NCBI GenBank assembly: GCA_900542835.1
Contig: UQPB01000012.1
Coordinates: 16,887-80,886 of the forward strand
DNA: 64,000 nt
DNA from: an uncultured Pelosinus sp.
GTDB taxonomy: Bacteria > Bacillota > Negativicutes > Sporomusales > Acetonemataceae
Direction: 5' to 3'
A program made the position numbers and the translations under genes. The notes under the pieces were generated by a model. The model was not told the DNA's origin. It saw only the letters and a list, made by a program, of their open reading frames with translations, and did not search any database. This document shows, in pieces, positions 33,602-41,768 of the stretch (positions are counted from its first letter, which is position 1; each line of letters begins with the position of its first letter).

Positions 33602-34147
33602 TCAGCGGCGGACCGGAGCAATAATATTTGAGAGCTCTTCCGTAATTTCTGTCTCCAGTTCATCGGCGATATCGGAAGGCAGCGGCGGCGGCGCGGCCGC
33701 TGCCGGCTTACCCTTGGGCGGCGTGCAGGGGCCGGTGGTTTTATCGGCAAAGCACAGGTCGGAGCGTTCCCGGCATAGTAATTGCCGCAGCGCTTCCAGT
33801 TCGATAATCTGCTCGGCGGTCAGACGGGAAGGATCGCAGGCGTAAGCCGCGGACAGGAAGCGGAATACATCGACGGGGGCCGAGCTGACGGCCAGAAAGT
33901 TTGTACTGAAGGCAATTTTGGTGCAGAGTATTTCCAGCATCATATCAATAAGGGCACCAGCCCGGTCGGCGCGGACAATTGCCCGCTCTGCGATATCTTC
34001 ACAGACGTTTTTTGTCCGGTTCAGTTCCTCGGCAGCGCCGACCAGCAGCCGGTAGGAGGCGACAATGGAAGAGAACTGGGGGACCAGGGCGACAACGTCG
34101 CCAAGCACAGTGTCGACAATGGGGCGTTGTTCGTCTATGGCAATCAC
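33602..34147 (-). CDS. Hypothetical protein, helical, with Pro/Ala linker near the C-terminus
   Basis: A 181-residue frame that I do not recognise. It is mostly helical in character (about 1-130), with cysteines spread through it (NVCEDIAER, YACDPS, LLCRERSDLC, TGPC). A Pro/Ala/Lys linker follows (about 140-155), then an acidic C-terminal helix (DELETEITEELSN). No membrane segment or catalytic motif is visible. The start is weak: a GTG at 34147 with only GCGAG before it. It lies alone on the minus strand, divergent from mscS. Codon use matches its neighbours, so it is probably real. Confidence 0.55.
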   Translation of the reverse strand: MIAIDEQRPIVDTVLGDVVALVPQFSSIVASYRLLVGAAEELNRTKNVCEDIAERAIVRADRAGALIDMMLEILCTKIAFSTNFLAVSSAPVDVFRFLSAAYACDPSRLTAEQIIELEALRQLLCRERSDLCFADKTTGPCTPPKGKPAAAAPPPLPSDIADELETEITEELSNIIAPVRR

Positions 34148-34335
34148 CTCGCAACTGTTACCGCAAGTGCCGGCGTATTACGCGGCAACTTCTGGTTTAA
34201 AGTTGTCGCACCACTAGGATATGCGCCAACTGCTGCCGGGGTGACCGGCGAAAAAAAGGACTTTAGCCATTACCGGCAAATATAGTAGTAAAACAGGTGA
34301 ATTGACGCCGCCGGGGCGCGGCGTTAGGAGGACTT

Positions 34336-35178
34336 ATGAGTGAACTGCTTTCTCCCGGCTATTTGATGTTTATTGCCAATAAATCGCTGCGTCTCTGCCT
34401 GATTATTATTGGCTCGGGTTTGGTAAGACGATTTTTTCATGTTGTTATTGACCGGATTTTTCTGCCGAAGCCGGGTGGCAGGCATTTGTATCTGGAGGAA
34501 CGGCGGGCGAGGACATTAAGCTCGCTGTTAAAAAGCATTGTTCAGTATGTTATTTATTTTGTTACACTGGTCATGCTTCTGCAGGAATTTCAGATTGATA
34601 CAACCTCAATTATCGCCGGTGCCGGCGTAATCGGCCTGGCAATCGGCTTTGGCGCGCAGACGCTGGTCCGGGATGTCATTACCGGCTTTTTTATTATTCT
34701 GGAGGACCAGTATTCGGTAGGTGACTATGTTGCCAGCGGCGACATGGCCGGAACGGTTGAGGATGTCGGCTTCCGTATCACCAAGCTGCGCGGCTCCAAC
34801 GGCGTTCTTCATATTATTCCTAATGGCTCGATCAGCAAAGTAACCAACTATACCCGTGGCCATATGCAGGCAATTGTTAATATTCCTGTCGCCTACAATG
34901 CCGATATGGAGCAGGTGCGCTCCCTGCTGAACGAAGCCTGCCAGTCGGTTAAGGACCTGCCGCAGATTATTGAGACGCCAAAGCTGATCGGCATTGTTGA
35001 TTTCCAACCGGGGGAGCTGGTTATGCGGATTGTTGTGAAAACACTGCCGCTGGAGCAGGGTGGCGTGGAAGCGGCAGTCAGGCAGAAGGTCAGAGAGTTG
35101 TTTGCCGCCGCCGCCGTTCCACTGCCGCCGGCGGCGCAGGGGATAAAAAATACGACTGCTAGAGGAGGTCAGCAATGA
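34336..35178 (+). CDS. Small-conductance mechanosensitive channel (MscS family)
   Basis: 280 residues with about three N-terminal membrane helices. The pore helix region (AGAGVIGLAIGFGAQTLVRD, near residue 95) carries the Gly/Ala packing pattern of MscS TM3. The beta domain (EDQYSVGDYV, VEDVGFR) and C-terminal domain follow. It opens under membrane tension to release solutes after osmotic downshock. B. subtilis YkuT is a close type. TAGGAGGA precedes the ATG. It overlaps the DUF951 gene by 4 bp. The 188 bp upstream show no gene. Confidence 0.92.
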   Translation: MSELLSPGYLMFIANKSLRLCLIIIGSGLVRRFFHVVIDRIFLPKPGGRHLYLEERRARTLSSLLKSIVQYVIYFVTLVMLLQEFQIDTTSIIAGAGVIGLAIGFGAQTLVRDVITGFFIILEDQYSVGDYVASGDMAGTVEDVGFRITKLRGSNGVLHIIPNGSISKVTNYTRGHMQAIVNIPVAYNADMEQVRSLLNEACQSVKDLPQIIETPKLIGIVDFQPGELVMRIVVKTLPLEQGGVEAAVRQKVRELFAAAAVPLPPAAQGIKNTTARGGQQ

Positions 35179-35387
35179 TTGTTCGTTACCAGGTCGGTGA
35201 TATTGTGAAAACCAAAAAGGGCCATCCCTGTGGCGGTGACCTTTGGCAGATTGTCCGCACCGGCATTGATTTTGGCCTGAAGTGCCAGAAATGCGGTCAT
35301 TTTGTGTTAATGCCGCGGCCAAAATTTGAAAAGGCGGTTAAGGCGATTGTCAGCCGCCAGCAGGAAACGCCTGACGGAGATGGCTGA
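35175..35387 (+). CDS. DUF951 family protein
   Basis: A 70-residue protein with GHPCGGDLWQIVRTG and a CQKCGH motif, the DUF951 (YyzM-like) pattern of a small nucleic-acid-binding-like fold with cysteines suited to metal binding. Its start overlaps the mscS stop (ATGA), so it is coupled to the channel gene, an association common in Firmicutes. Function unknown. Confidence 0.87.
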   Translation: MIVRYQVGDIVKTKKGHPCGGDLWQIVRTGIDFGLKCQKCGHFVLMPRPKFEKAVKAIVSRQQETPDGDG

Positions 35388-35450
35388 ACTGGCCAACCCG
35401 CCGCTGTGGGCGTAGCTGTTGCTTGCCAACAGCGGAATAATTTGTATTGA

Positions 35451-35519
35451 TTGACAGAAAGCAACAATTCTCGCTATACTAGTGGTGCGCCAACTTTTGT
35501 TTGCCGGGTTGGTGCACCA
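35451..35519 (+). promoter_or_regulatory. Promoter of the EAL-HDOD gene with downstream inverted repeat
   Basis: TTGACA (35451-35456) and TATACT (35475-35480) are separated by 18 bp. Immediately after, TGGTGCGCCAAC (35483-35494) and GTTGGTGCACCA (35508-35519) form a 12-bp inverted repeat with one mismatch. It could be an operator or a 5' hairpin in the mRNA. Confidence 0.7.
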
Positions 35520-35590
35520 TGAGGCGGAAGTGATAAGGAATAATGGCCTTATCTGGTGATTCAGGACAATATGGAGAAGAGAGAAGCTTA

Positions 35591-36835
35591 ATGGAAATTT
35601 TCCTGGCCAGGCAGCCGATCTTTGATGGCGGCGGCAATGTCTTTGCGTATGAAATACTGTACCGCGACAGTTATACGAATGCGTTTCCGGGAATTGACCC
35701 CGATAAGGCGTCGGCGAGTGTCTTTTATAATACGTTTCAGATTTTCGGGCTGGAGGTTTTGACCAATAACCGTCCGGTATTCATCAACTTTACCGAGAAT
35801 CTGCTGCGGCAGGGACTGGCCTCGATAATTCCCCGCGATCAACTGGTGATTGAAGTGCTGGAAACCGTAATGCCGACGCCGCAGACGGTGGCGATGTGCA
35901 AGGCCCTGAAGAAACGGGGCTATGTCATTGCTCTGGATGATTTTGTTTATCAGCCGGAGTATGAGCCGCTGCTGAATCTGGCTGATATCATTAAGGTCGA
36001 TTTCCTGGCCCTGAGCAAGCCGCAGATTGAGACGCTGCTGAGCGAGCTGCGGCGGCGCAATGGCAATTTGACTTTTTTGGCGGAAAAAGTAGAGACGCCG
36101 GAGTTGTTTGCGTATGCCAAACAGCTTGGCTTTTCTCTGTTTCAGGGCTTTTTTTTCAGCAAGCCGGAAATCGTGACAAGCCAGGCAATTTTGCCGCTGA
36201 AAACGACGTATCTGCAAATTATGGCCGAGGTTAATCAGGGCGAGTTTGATTACGGCGTGGTATCACGAACCACCTCCCGCGATCTTGCACTGACCTATAG
36301 CCTGCTGCGGCTGGTCAACTCGGCGGCATTCGGCCTGCGCACCCGCATTCGCTCGGTAAAGCATGCACTGGTGCTGCTGGGTGAAAAGGAGATTCGCAAG
36401 TGGGTTTCGCTGCTGCTGCTGCATGACCTCAGCGAGAATAAGCCGGCCGAGCTGGTACGGCTGTCTTTGGTTCGGGCCCGGTTTTCGGAACTGATCGCAT
36501 TAAAAACAAAGTTCAGAGATCAGGCGGATAATTTGTTTTTGGCCGGGCTGTTTTCACTGCTGGACGTGATTCTGGAGCGCCCGTTCGCCGAGGTGCTGCG
36601 TGATATTCAGATTCCCGCTGAGGTAGTGGATTATTTGTTAAGTGATCACAAAGAAATCGGCAGAATCCATCAACTGATCGTCGCCTATGAACGGGGACGC
36701 TGGGACGAGGCTATTGACTGCGCCGCCCGGCTTGGCATTGACCATCGCGAGCTGGCCGCGGATTATCTGGCGTCACTGCAATGGTATAATGACTGTATCG
36801 AATCCGATTATCCCAGATACCGGACTGCCGATTAA
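35591..36835 (+). CDS. EAL-HDOD domain signalling protein (YuxH-like)
   Basis: 414 residues. An EAL domain (about 1-200) is followed by an HDOD domain (about 205-395). The EAL motif reads EVL, and Glu, the paired Asp of LDDF, Lys in IKVDF, Glu in EKVET and QGFFFSKP remain. The loop after DDF lacks GTGYSS, so phosphodiesterase activity on c-di-GMP is uncertain. HDOD domains often act as non-catalytic scaffolds in signalling. I chose the ATG at 35591 (MEIFLARQPIFDG), the family start; ATG 35543 would add 16 residues. Confidence 0.87.
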   Translation: MEIFLARQPIFDGGGNVFAYEILYRDSYTNAFPGIDPDKASASVFYNTFQIFGLEVLTNNRPVFINFTENLLRQGLASIIPRDQLVIEVLETVMPTPQTVAMCKALKKRGYVIALDDFVYQPEYEPLLNLADIIKVDFLALSKPQIETLLSELRRRNGNLTFLAEKVETPELFAYAKQLGFSLFQGFFFSKPEIVTSQAILPLKTTYLQIMAEVNQGEFDYGVVSRTTSRDLALTYSLLRLVNSAAFGLRTRIRSVKHALVLLGEKEIRKWVSLLLLHDLSENKPAELVRLSLVRARFSELIALKTKFRDQADNLFLAGLFSLLDVILERPFAEVLRDIQIPAEVVDYLLSDHKEIGRIHQLIVAYERGRWDEAIDCAARLGIDHRELAADYLASLQWYNDCIESDYPRYRTAD

Positions 36836-36939
36836 CTTTGCCCGCAGACAAATCTTATACCCGGGGAGTGCCGTTTTTGCCTGGCAGGCGCTGACCTGAC
36901 GGGCTTGATTGTCTTGCATTTAACGGCGAAATCGTCTAA

Positions 36940-37120
36940 ACTAGTACCACATCAAGCTTAAAACGCTGAATTAGGCTTGGCGTGGCACTAGTACCTAGCC
37001 AGCCCTAAAGCAGCAGGCAAGTGGCGTTGCAATTACGCGTCAGGCAAAGCGATCGAGGCAGGCATGCCGCTTCGTGCGTAACTGACCGTCAGTCGCCACC
37101 GCTTTAGGCTGACTTGGTAC
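36940..37120. repeat. Hairpin-forming element of two nested inverted repeats
   Basis: The EAL-HDOD to ychF spacer (36836-37152) has no gene but is highly structured. Hairpin A: 36940-36957 against 36975-36992 (ACTAGT/ACTAGT, CCAC/GTGG, CAAGC/GCTTG), 15 of 18 paired. Hairpin B: 36991-37038 against 37076-37120, with GTACC/GGTAC, CAGCC/GGCTG, TAAAGC/GCTTTA, GTGGCG/CGCCAC and TTACGC/GCGTAA in register. It could be a structured RNA or a miniature mobile element; no copy was found elsewhere in the window. Confidence 0.6.
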
Positions 37121-37152
37121 AGTTAACTTGAATGAAAGCGCTGGTGAGAGCC

Positions 37153-38259
37153 ATGAGTACGAATTTGGAGGTAGGCATTGTCGGGCTGCCCAATGTTGGC
37201 AAAAGCACGCTGTTCAATGCGATTACCAAAGCGGGTGCCGAAGCCGCCAATTATCCGTTTTGCACGATTGAACCGAATGTGGGGGTTGTGGAAGTACCGG
37301 ATGAACGGCTGGCCAGGCTGGCCGCTATTTATAAGTCGAAGCGGCTGCTGCCGACGGCAATGCGGTTTGTTGATATTGCCGGTCTGGTCAAGGGCGCATC
37401 CAAGGGTGAGGGCCTTGGCAACAAATTCCTGGCCCATATCCGTCAGGTGGATGCGATTGCCCAGGTTGTCCGCTGCTTTGCCGATGAGAATGTCACCCAT
37501 GTCGAAGGCGGCATTGATCCGCTGCGCGATATTGAGATTATTAATACCGAACTTTGTCTGGCTGATATTGAAGGTGTGGAAAAGCGGATTGAGCGCGGCC
37601 GTAAATTGCTTAAAAGCGGCGACAAAAAGATCCAGGCGGAAATCGAACTGCTGCAGCGGCTGCTGCAATTTCTTGGCGATGCCGTACCGGCCCGCCGCGC
37701 CGGCTTCAGTGAAGAGGAAATGCTGCTGCTGCGCGATTTGAACCTGTTGACTTTAAAGCCGGTGTTGTATGTGGCTAATGTGAATGAGGATGAGATCGCC
37801 GATGCCGCCGCCAATCCTTATGTGCAAAAGGTAGCGGCATTTGCGGCCGAGGAAGGCGCCCAGGTCATCACCGTCTGCGCCAAGCTGGAGTCGGAGATTG
37901 CCGAACTGGATGATGCGGAAGCAAAGGTGTTTCTTAGCGAGCTGGGGTTGAGCGAATCGGGTCTGGACAGGCTGATTAAAGCCAGCTTCAAGCTGCTTGG
38001 CTTAATGACCTTTTTGACGGCAGGGGAACAGGAAGTGCGCGCCTGGACAATTGTTCGCGGTACCAAAGCGCCGCAGGCTGGCGGCAAGATTCACAGTGAT
38101 ATTGAGCGCGGTTTTATCCGGGCAGAGATCGTATCCTTCAGCGATCTGATGCAGGCGGGCAGCCAGAATGCGGCCCGCGAACAGGGACTGGTACGCCTGG
38201 AAGGCAAGGACTATGTGATGCAGGACGGCGATGTAACCTATTTCCGGTTTAACGTCTGA
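37153..38259 (+). CDS. ychF: Redox-regulated ATPase YchF (OLA1 family)
   Basis: 368 residues. The Obg-like G domain has GLPNVGKSTLFNA near residue 11 and FVDIAGLVKGASKGEGLGNK near 70. The G4 position NVNE replaces NKxD, which explains the ATP preference of the family. A coiled coil (about 130-165) and a C-terminal TGS domain (about 280-366: TIVRGTKAPQAGGKIHSD) follow. It binds ribosomes and is linked to stress responses. The ATG at 37153 lies behind GGTGAGAG; an upstream ATG adds seven residues. The family length is about 363-370. Confidence 0.95.
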   Translation: MSTNLEVGIVGLPNVGKSTLFNAITKAGAEAANYPFCTIEPNVGVVEVPDERLARLAAIYKSKRLLPTAMRFVDIAGLVKGASKGEGLGNKFLAHIRQVDAIAQVVRCFADENVTHVEGGIDPLRDIEIINTELCLADIEGVEKRIERGRKLLKSGDKKIQAEIELLQRLLQFLGDAVPARRAGFSEEEMLLLRDLNLLTLKPVLYVANVNEDEIADAAANPYVQKVAAFAAEEGAQVITVCAKLESEIAELDDAEAKVFLSELGLSESGLDRLIKASFKLLGLMTFLTAGEQEVRAWTIVRGTKAPQAGGKIHSDIERGFIRAEIVSFSDLMQAGSQNAAREQGLVRLEGKDYVMQDGDVTYFRFNV

Positions 38260-38315
38260 GACAGGCCCGCCGCCAGCAGCCGTTCTGCAGCGCCAGGACC
38301 AGCCGGTCTGGCCGT

Positions 38316-38352
38316 GATATAAGGACACAGCGGGACGCTGTGTCCTTATATC
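38316..38352 (+). terminator. Perfect 17-bp hairpin after ychF
   Basis: GATATAAGGACACAGCG and its exact complement flank a GGA loop. Only ATTT follows, so it is a weak intrinsic terminator or an mRNA-stabilising hairpin. Confidence 0.6.
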
Positions 38353-38446
38353 ATTTAGTAACAGCGCAGCGGCGCACTGCTATGGATAATCAATAACATT
38401 TAGTATATAATGGAAAAGAATCACTAATGATAAAGGAAGATAATGC

Positions 38447-39085
38447 ATGCGGCTAAAGGGGATTATTTTTGATTTTGACGGCACTCTGGCTGACACAATG
38501 CCAGCGATTGTCACCGCCTTCCGGCAGTGTCTGCAATTGCATCTCGGTAAGGAATACAGCGACCGGGAGATTGCGGCCTGGTATGGGCCGACAGAGGAAG
38601 GCGTGCTGCAGCAGCTGCTGCCGGACCGCTGGGAAAGTTGTTTCAGCGATTATTTGCAAGCTTATCGCCGGCTGCATCCGGTCAGGGCATTTGCCGGTAT
38701 TGAGCAGGCGCTGACGCTGCTGCGGCAGCACGGGGTGCGGTTGGCCATTGGCACCGGCAAAGGCCGCGGCAGTCTGACGGCATCGCTTGAAATTACCGGA
38801 CTGCAGCCGTACTTTGATTTGCTGGAGACCGGGTCGGCCAGCGGAGCGATAAAACCGGCGATTATCGGCCGTGTTTTGCGGCAATGGAACTTGCCGGCTG
38901 CAGCCGTTGCTTATGTTGGCGATGTTGTCTCAGACGTTGCTGCTGCCAGAGAGGCGGGAGTAACCGCGCTTAGCGCCGCCTGGGCAACCGGAGCCGATCT
39001 TGATGGCTTGCGGGCCGCGAAACCGGATGCCGTTTTTGAAACAGTAAGTGAATTTATTGACTGGCAGCAGGAGCATTTTGCCTGA
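38447..39085 (+). CDS. HAD-family hydrolase (phosphoglycolate phosphatase-like)
   Basis: 212 residues with the four HAD motifs: DFDGTLAD (near residue 8, nucleophile Asp), GTGKGR (near 103), Lys in GAIKPA and VGDVVSDVAAARE (near 164). A helical cap lies between motifs I and II. The pattern fits phosphoglycolate phosphatase or pyrophosphatase (PpaX/Gph) subfamilies; the substrate cannot be told from sequence. An AAAGGAAG ribosome site precedes the ATG. Confidence 0.85.
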   Translation: MRLKGIIFDFDGTLADTMPAIVTAFRQCLQLHLGKEYSDREIAAWYGPTEEGVLQQLLPDRWESCFSDYLQAYRRLHPVRAFAGIEQALTLLRQHGVRLAIGTGKGRGSLTASLEITGLQPYFDLLETGSASGAIKPAIIGRVLRQWNLPAAAVAYVGDVVSDVAAAREAGVTALSAAWATGADLDGLRAAKPDAVFETVSEFIDWQQEHFA

Positions 39086-39112
39086 TCCCGGTGGGGAGGC
39101 AAAATGTGCTCA

Positions 39113-39126
39113 ATTTCCCGGGAAAT
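39113..39126. promoter_or_regulatory. Perfect Noc-binding-site palindrome
   Basis: ATTTCCCGGGAAAT is identical to the B. subtilis Noc-binding consensus, a 14-bp perfect palindrome. It lies in the 73-bp spacer between the HAD gene and murI. A Noc homologue is encoded about 28 kb away, so it is probably used for nucleoid occlusion; a role in murI regulation is not excluded. Confidence 0.8.
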
Positions 39127-39158
39127 ACAGCCCGAAAAAACGAATGCGGGGTGAAGAT

Positions 39159-39926
39159 ATGAAAATTGCCTTCTTTGACTCCGGCGTAGGCGGTGTTACA
39201 GTACTGGCCGAAGCGGTAAAACTGTTGCCGAAGGCAGACTATATTTATTATGCAGATACGCTGCATGTCCCTTATGGTCCCAAGCCGAAAGCGGATGTGA
39301 AAAGCTATATTGCCGAAGCGGCCGCCTATCTGGCCGGCTGCGGCATTGACGCACTGGTGGTGGCCTGCAATACCGCAACCAGCGTTGCTATCCAGACGCT
39401 GCGGCAAACCTATGCGTTTCCGGTTATCGGCATGGAGCCGGCTGTTAAACCGGCGGTCGCCAATAGCGGCGGCGGCAGGCGGGTATTGGTACTGGCAACG
39501 GCGCTGACCCTGCAGGAAACAAAATTCCGGGATTTGGTTTCCCAGGTCGATCATGAGCATGTTGTCGACAGTCTGCCAATGCCGGAACTGGTTGAATTTG
39601 CCGAAAAGCTGATTGTTGACGAGGCGGCGGTTGTGCCCTGCCTGCAGCAGAAATTTGCCGGCCTTGATTTGGCCGCCTATGGTACGGTTGTACTGGGCTG
39701 TACCCATTTTGCCTTCTTTCGCGGCAGTCTGCGCCGGGTATTGGCGCCGGGAACAGATATTATTGACGGTACGGAGGGGACATTGCGGCATTTGCTGCAT
39801 AAACTGGAGGAGACCGGTCTGGCACCCGGCGGCGACGGCGGCATTTGCTTTTTCGCTTCCGGCGGCGAAGCAGACGCCGCGAGACTGCAGCAGGCATTCC
39901 GTATCGCCCGGGGGCTGGCCGACTAA
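39159..39926 (+). CDS. murI: Glutamate racemase
   Basis: 255 residues with FFDSGVGGVTVL at the N-terminus, the catalytic cysteine blocks ACNTATS (near residue 70) and LGCTHF (near 180), and IDGT near the C-terminus. It makes D-glutamate for peptidoglycan. The ATG at 39159 starts the typical MKIAFFDSG; the frame is open upstream for 37 codons but that stretch includes the Noc site and is not conserved. A GNAT gene follows 18 bp later. Confidence 0.9.
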   Translation: MKIAFFDSGVGGVTVLAEAVKLLPKADYIYYADTLHVPYGPKPKADVKSYIAEAAAYLAGCGIDALVVACNTATSVAIQTLRQTYAFPVIGMEPAVKPAVANSGGGRRVLVLATALTLQETKFRDLVSQVDHEHVVDSLPMPELVEFAEKLIVDEAAVVPCLQQKFAGLDLAAYGTVVLGCTHFAFFRGSLRRVLAPGTDIIDGTEGTLRHLLHKLEETGLAPGGDGGICFFASGGEADAARLQQAFRIARGLAD

Positions 39927-39944
39927 TATTGCGGAGGTGAGGCC

Positions 39945-40463
39945 ATGCAAATCAGGCCTGAACAAAGCGATGATTACGAGGCGATTGCCGGCGTGCACCG
40001 GCTCGCATTTGGGCGGGAGGCGGAAGCAAATCTGGTAGAACGGCTGCGCGAGACGCCCGAGTTCCATCCGGGCCTGTCTCTGGTTGCTGTCGATGCTGGC
40101 CGGATCATTGGCCATGTATTGTTTCACCTGATTGCAATAGAGACGGAGCAAGGCTGGGCTGCGGCCCTGGCGCTGGCGCCGCTGGCGGTTATTCCCGAAC
40201 GTCAGTACCAGGGGGTTGGCACGGCGCTGCTGGAAAGCGGTATTTTAACCTGTCACAAATTAGGCCATCGTATGATTATTGTGCTGGGCAATCCGGAATA
40301 TTACTCCCATTTTGGCTTTCAGCCGGCGTCGCGGTTTGGGATCAGCTGTCCTTATCCTGTGCCGGACGCGGCATTTATGGTGTTGAGCCTGCGGCCGGGC
40401 GCTTTGGCAAATGTGCAGGGCGTCGTCGTTTACCCGGCGGCCTTTCAATCGGCAAATTTGTAA
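39945..40463 (+). CDS. GNAT family N-acetyltransferase (YhbS-like)
   Basis: 172 residues, single GNAT domain: IRPEQSDDYEAI at the N-terminus, the acetyl-CoA loop ERQYQGVGTALLE (near residue 85) and the NPEYYSHFGFQPA block (near 117), typical of the YhbS subgroup. The substrate is unknown. It lies 18 bp after murI and is probably cotranscribed. Confidence 0.87.
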   Translation: MQIRPEQSDDYEAIAGVHRLAFGREAEANLVERLRETPEFHPGLSLVAVDAGRIIGHVLFHLIAIETEQGWAAALALAPLAVIPERQYQGVGTALLESGILTCHKLGHRMIIVLGNPEYYSHFGFQPASRFGISCPYPVPDAAFMVLSLRPGALANVQGVVVYPAAFQSANL

Positions 40464-40470
40464 TATCTGC

Positions 40471-40500
40471 TTGCTTTTCTTTCTATAAAAGTGCTATAAT
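40471..40500 (+). promoter_or_regulatory. Promoter of the rpsF-ssb-rpsR operon
   Basis: TTGCTT (40471-40476) and a perfect TATAAT (40495-40500) are separated by 18 bp. The leader of about 80 nt can form two hairpins, GGTTTC/GAAACC (40515-40547) and GCCCC/GGGGC (40545-40560 region). They might serve autogenous control, but the CCG-containing S6:S18 motif was not seen. Confidence 0.7.
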
Positions 40501-40586
40501 TATTTAGTCCAAGTGGGTTTCAAATTTATTTCGAAACCTTCCCTGCCCCAGTTTGGGGCCATTAGTCCAAAGGAGGAGGTGATTTC

Positions 40587-40871
40587 GTGAGAAAGTACGA
40601 AGTCATATTCATCATGAAGCCGGCGGAGGAAGATTCCATCAACGCGACAGTCGCGAAGTTTGAGAATCTGATCAATACGCATGGCGGCAATGTTGAAAAG
40701 ATTGATCGTTGGGGCAAGAGACGTTTGGCCTACGAGGTAAAGGATCATAGTGAAGGCATTTACACGCTGATCTACTTTACCGCCGAGCCTAGAACTGTTT
40801 TCGAGCTGGAGCGCGTCATGAAGATTTCTGATGATATCTTGCGGCACATGGTCGTTAAAGAAGACGAATAA
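40587..40871 (+). CDS. rpsF: 30S ribosomal protein S6
   Basis: 94 residues, the Firmicute length, with MRKYEVIFIMKP at the start and WGKRRLAYEVKDHSEGIY in the middle. It binds the central domain of 16S rRNA together with S18, encoded two genes downstream. The GTG start follows a very strong AAAGGAGGAGGTGA site. Confidence 0.97.
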   Translation: MRKYEVIFIMKPAEEDSINATVAKFENLINTHGGNVEKIDRWGKRRLAYEVKDHSEGIYTLIYFTAEPRTVFELERVMKISDDILRHMVVKEDE

Positions 40872-40891
40872 GCCGGAAAGGATGTTTTGCC

Positions 40892-41323
40892 ATGAATCAA
40901 GTCGTATTAGTCGGTCGTTTGGCGCGTGATCCGGAAGTGCGGTATACCAAAACCGGAAAGGCAGTTGCAACGTTTACCGTTGCTGTCAGCCGCAACATGC
41001 CGATGGCGCAGCGGGATCTGAATGAAAAGGAGCCCGCCGACTTTATACCCGTCGTGGCATGGGACAAACTGGCTGAAATGTGCGGTAACAATCTGGCCAA
41101 AGGATCCCGCGTATTTGTGCAGGGCCGTTTGCAGGTCCGCTCTTATGAGACGCAGGATGGCCAGAGACGCTGGGTCACAGAAGTCGTTGCCGATCTTGTT
41201 GCGCAAAACTTTGAATCAGACGGCCCGCGTGCTGGGGCAGCTCCGGTGAGCCGCACCAATGACGCGGCCAAGGCATTCGGTGGAAGGGAAGTATTCCCTC
41301 CGGAAGAAGAGATTCCATTTTAG
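40892..41323 (+). CDS. ssb: Single-stranded DNA-binding protein
   Basis: 143 residues with one OB-fold (about 1-108: MNQVVLVGRLARDPEVRYT), a flexible linker and the acidic tip EEEIPF, which docks partner proteins. It coats single-stranded DNA in replication and repair. It lies between rpsF and rpsR, the standard Firmicute order. Confidence 0.97.
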   Translation: MNQVVLVGRLARDPEVRYTKTGKAVATFTVAVSRNMPMAQRDLNEKEPADFIPVVAWDKLAEMCGNNLAKGSRVFVQGRLQVRSYETQDGQRRWVTEVVADLVAQNFESDGPRAGAAPVSRTNDAAKAFGGREVFPPEEEIPF

Positions 41324-41339
41324 AGGGAGGTAGAGCAGT

Positions 41340-41579
41340 ATGGCCATGGTCAGGCGTGAAAAGGGCAGAAGGCCGAAGAAAAAGATCTGCAGCTTCTGCG
41401 TTGATAAAATTAAAGACATTGACTATAAAGAAGTTCCCAAACTGCGCCGCTACATTACTGAACGCGGCAAAATCCTGCCACGCCGCATTTCGGGCAATTG
41501 CGCGAAACATCAGCGTCAGGTTACTCTTGCTATCAAACGTGCCCGCAACATCGCGTTGCTGCCGTTTACAGCGGAATAG
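41340..41579 (+). CDS. rpsR: 30S ribosomal protein S18
   Basis: 79 residues, basic, with KKKICSFCVDK near the N-terminus (a CxxC that may bind zinc), LRRYITERGKILPRRISGNC and KHQRQVTLAIKRARNIALLP. S18 binds beside S6 in the small subunit. It ends the operon before a strong terminator. Confidence 0.97.
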   Translation: MAMVRREKGRRPKKKICSFCVDKIKDIDYKEVPKLRRYITERGKILPRRISGNCAKHQRQVTLAIKRARNIALLPFTAE

Positions 41580-41580
41580 A

Positions 41581-41606
41581 AAAAGTGCGCCGGCTTCATG
41601 CCGGCG
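41581..41606 (+). terminator. Intrinsic terminator after rpsR
   Basis: GCGCCGGC and GCCGGCGC with the loop TTCAT, flanked by A and T runs, end the ribosomal operon. The spacer 41607-41768 to the DprA-like gene shows nothing else. Confidence 0.92.
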
Positions 41607-41768
41607 CTTTTTTTATCCCTTTTTGCCTGTTTGGCCTGTGTTCTATTGGCGTTAGCGGTTTAATCAATGCGGCAAATCGTCCATTGTTGCTTTCCTTAGG
41701 CCGGATGCAGGGATATTGTCTGCTGCAGTCGAAGTTTGTCAGCAAAACAAGCTGCCGGAGGGAACGGG

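Noticed and set aside
39054..40151. 365-codon open frame antisense to murI and the GNAT gene
   Set aside because: Spans two real genes and their spacer with no domain or start signal; a GC-rich shadow frame.
40501..40586. S6:S18 autoregulatory motif in the rpsF leader
   Set aside because: Two hairpins are possible but the conserved CCG bulge is not present.
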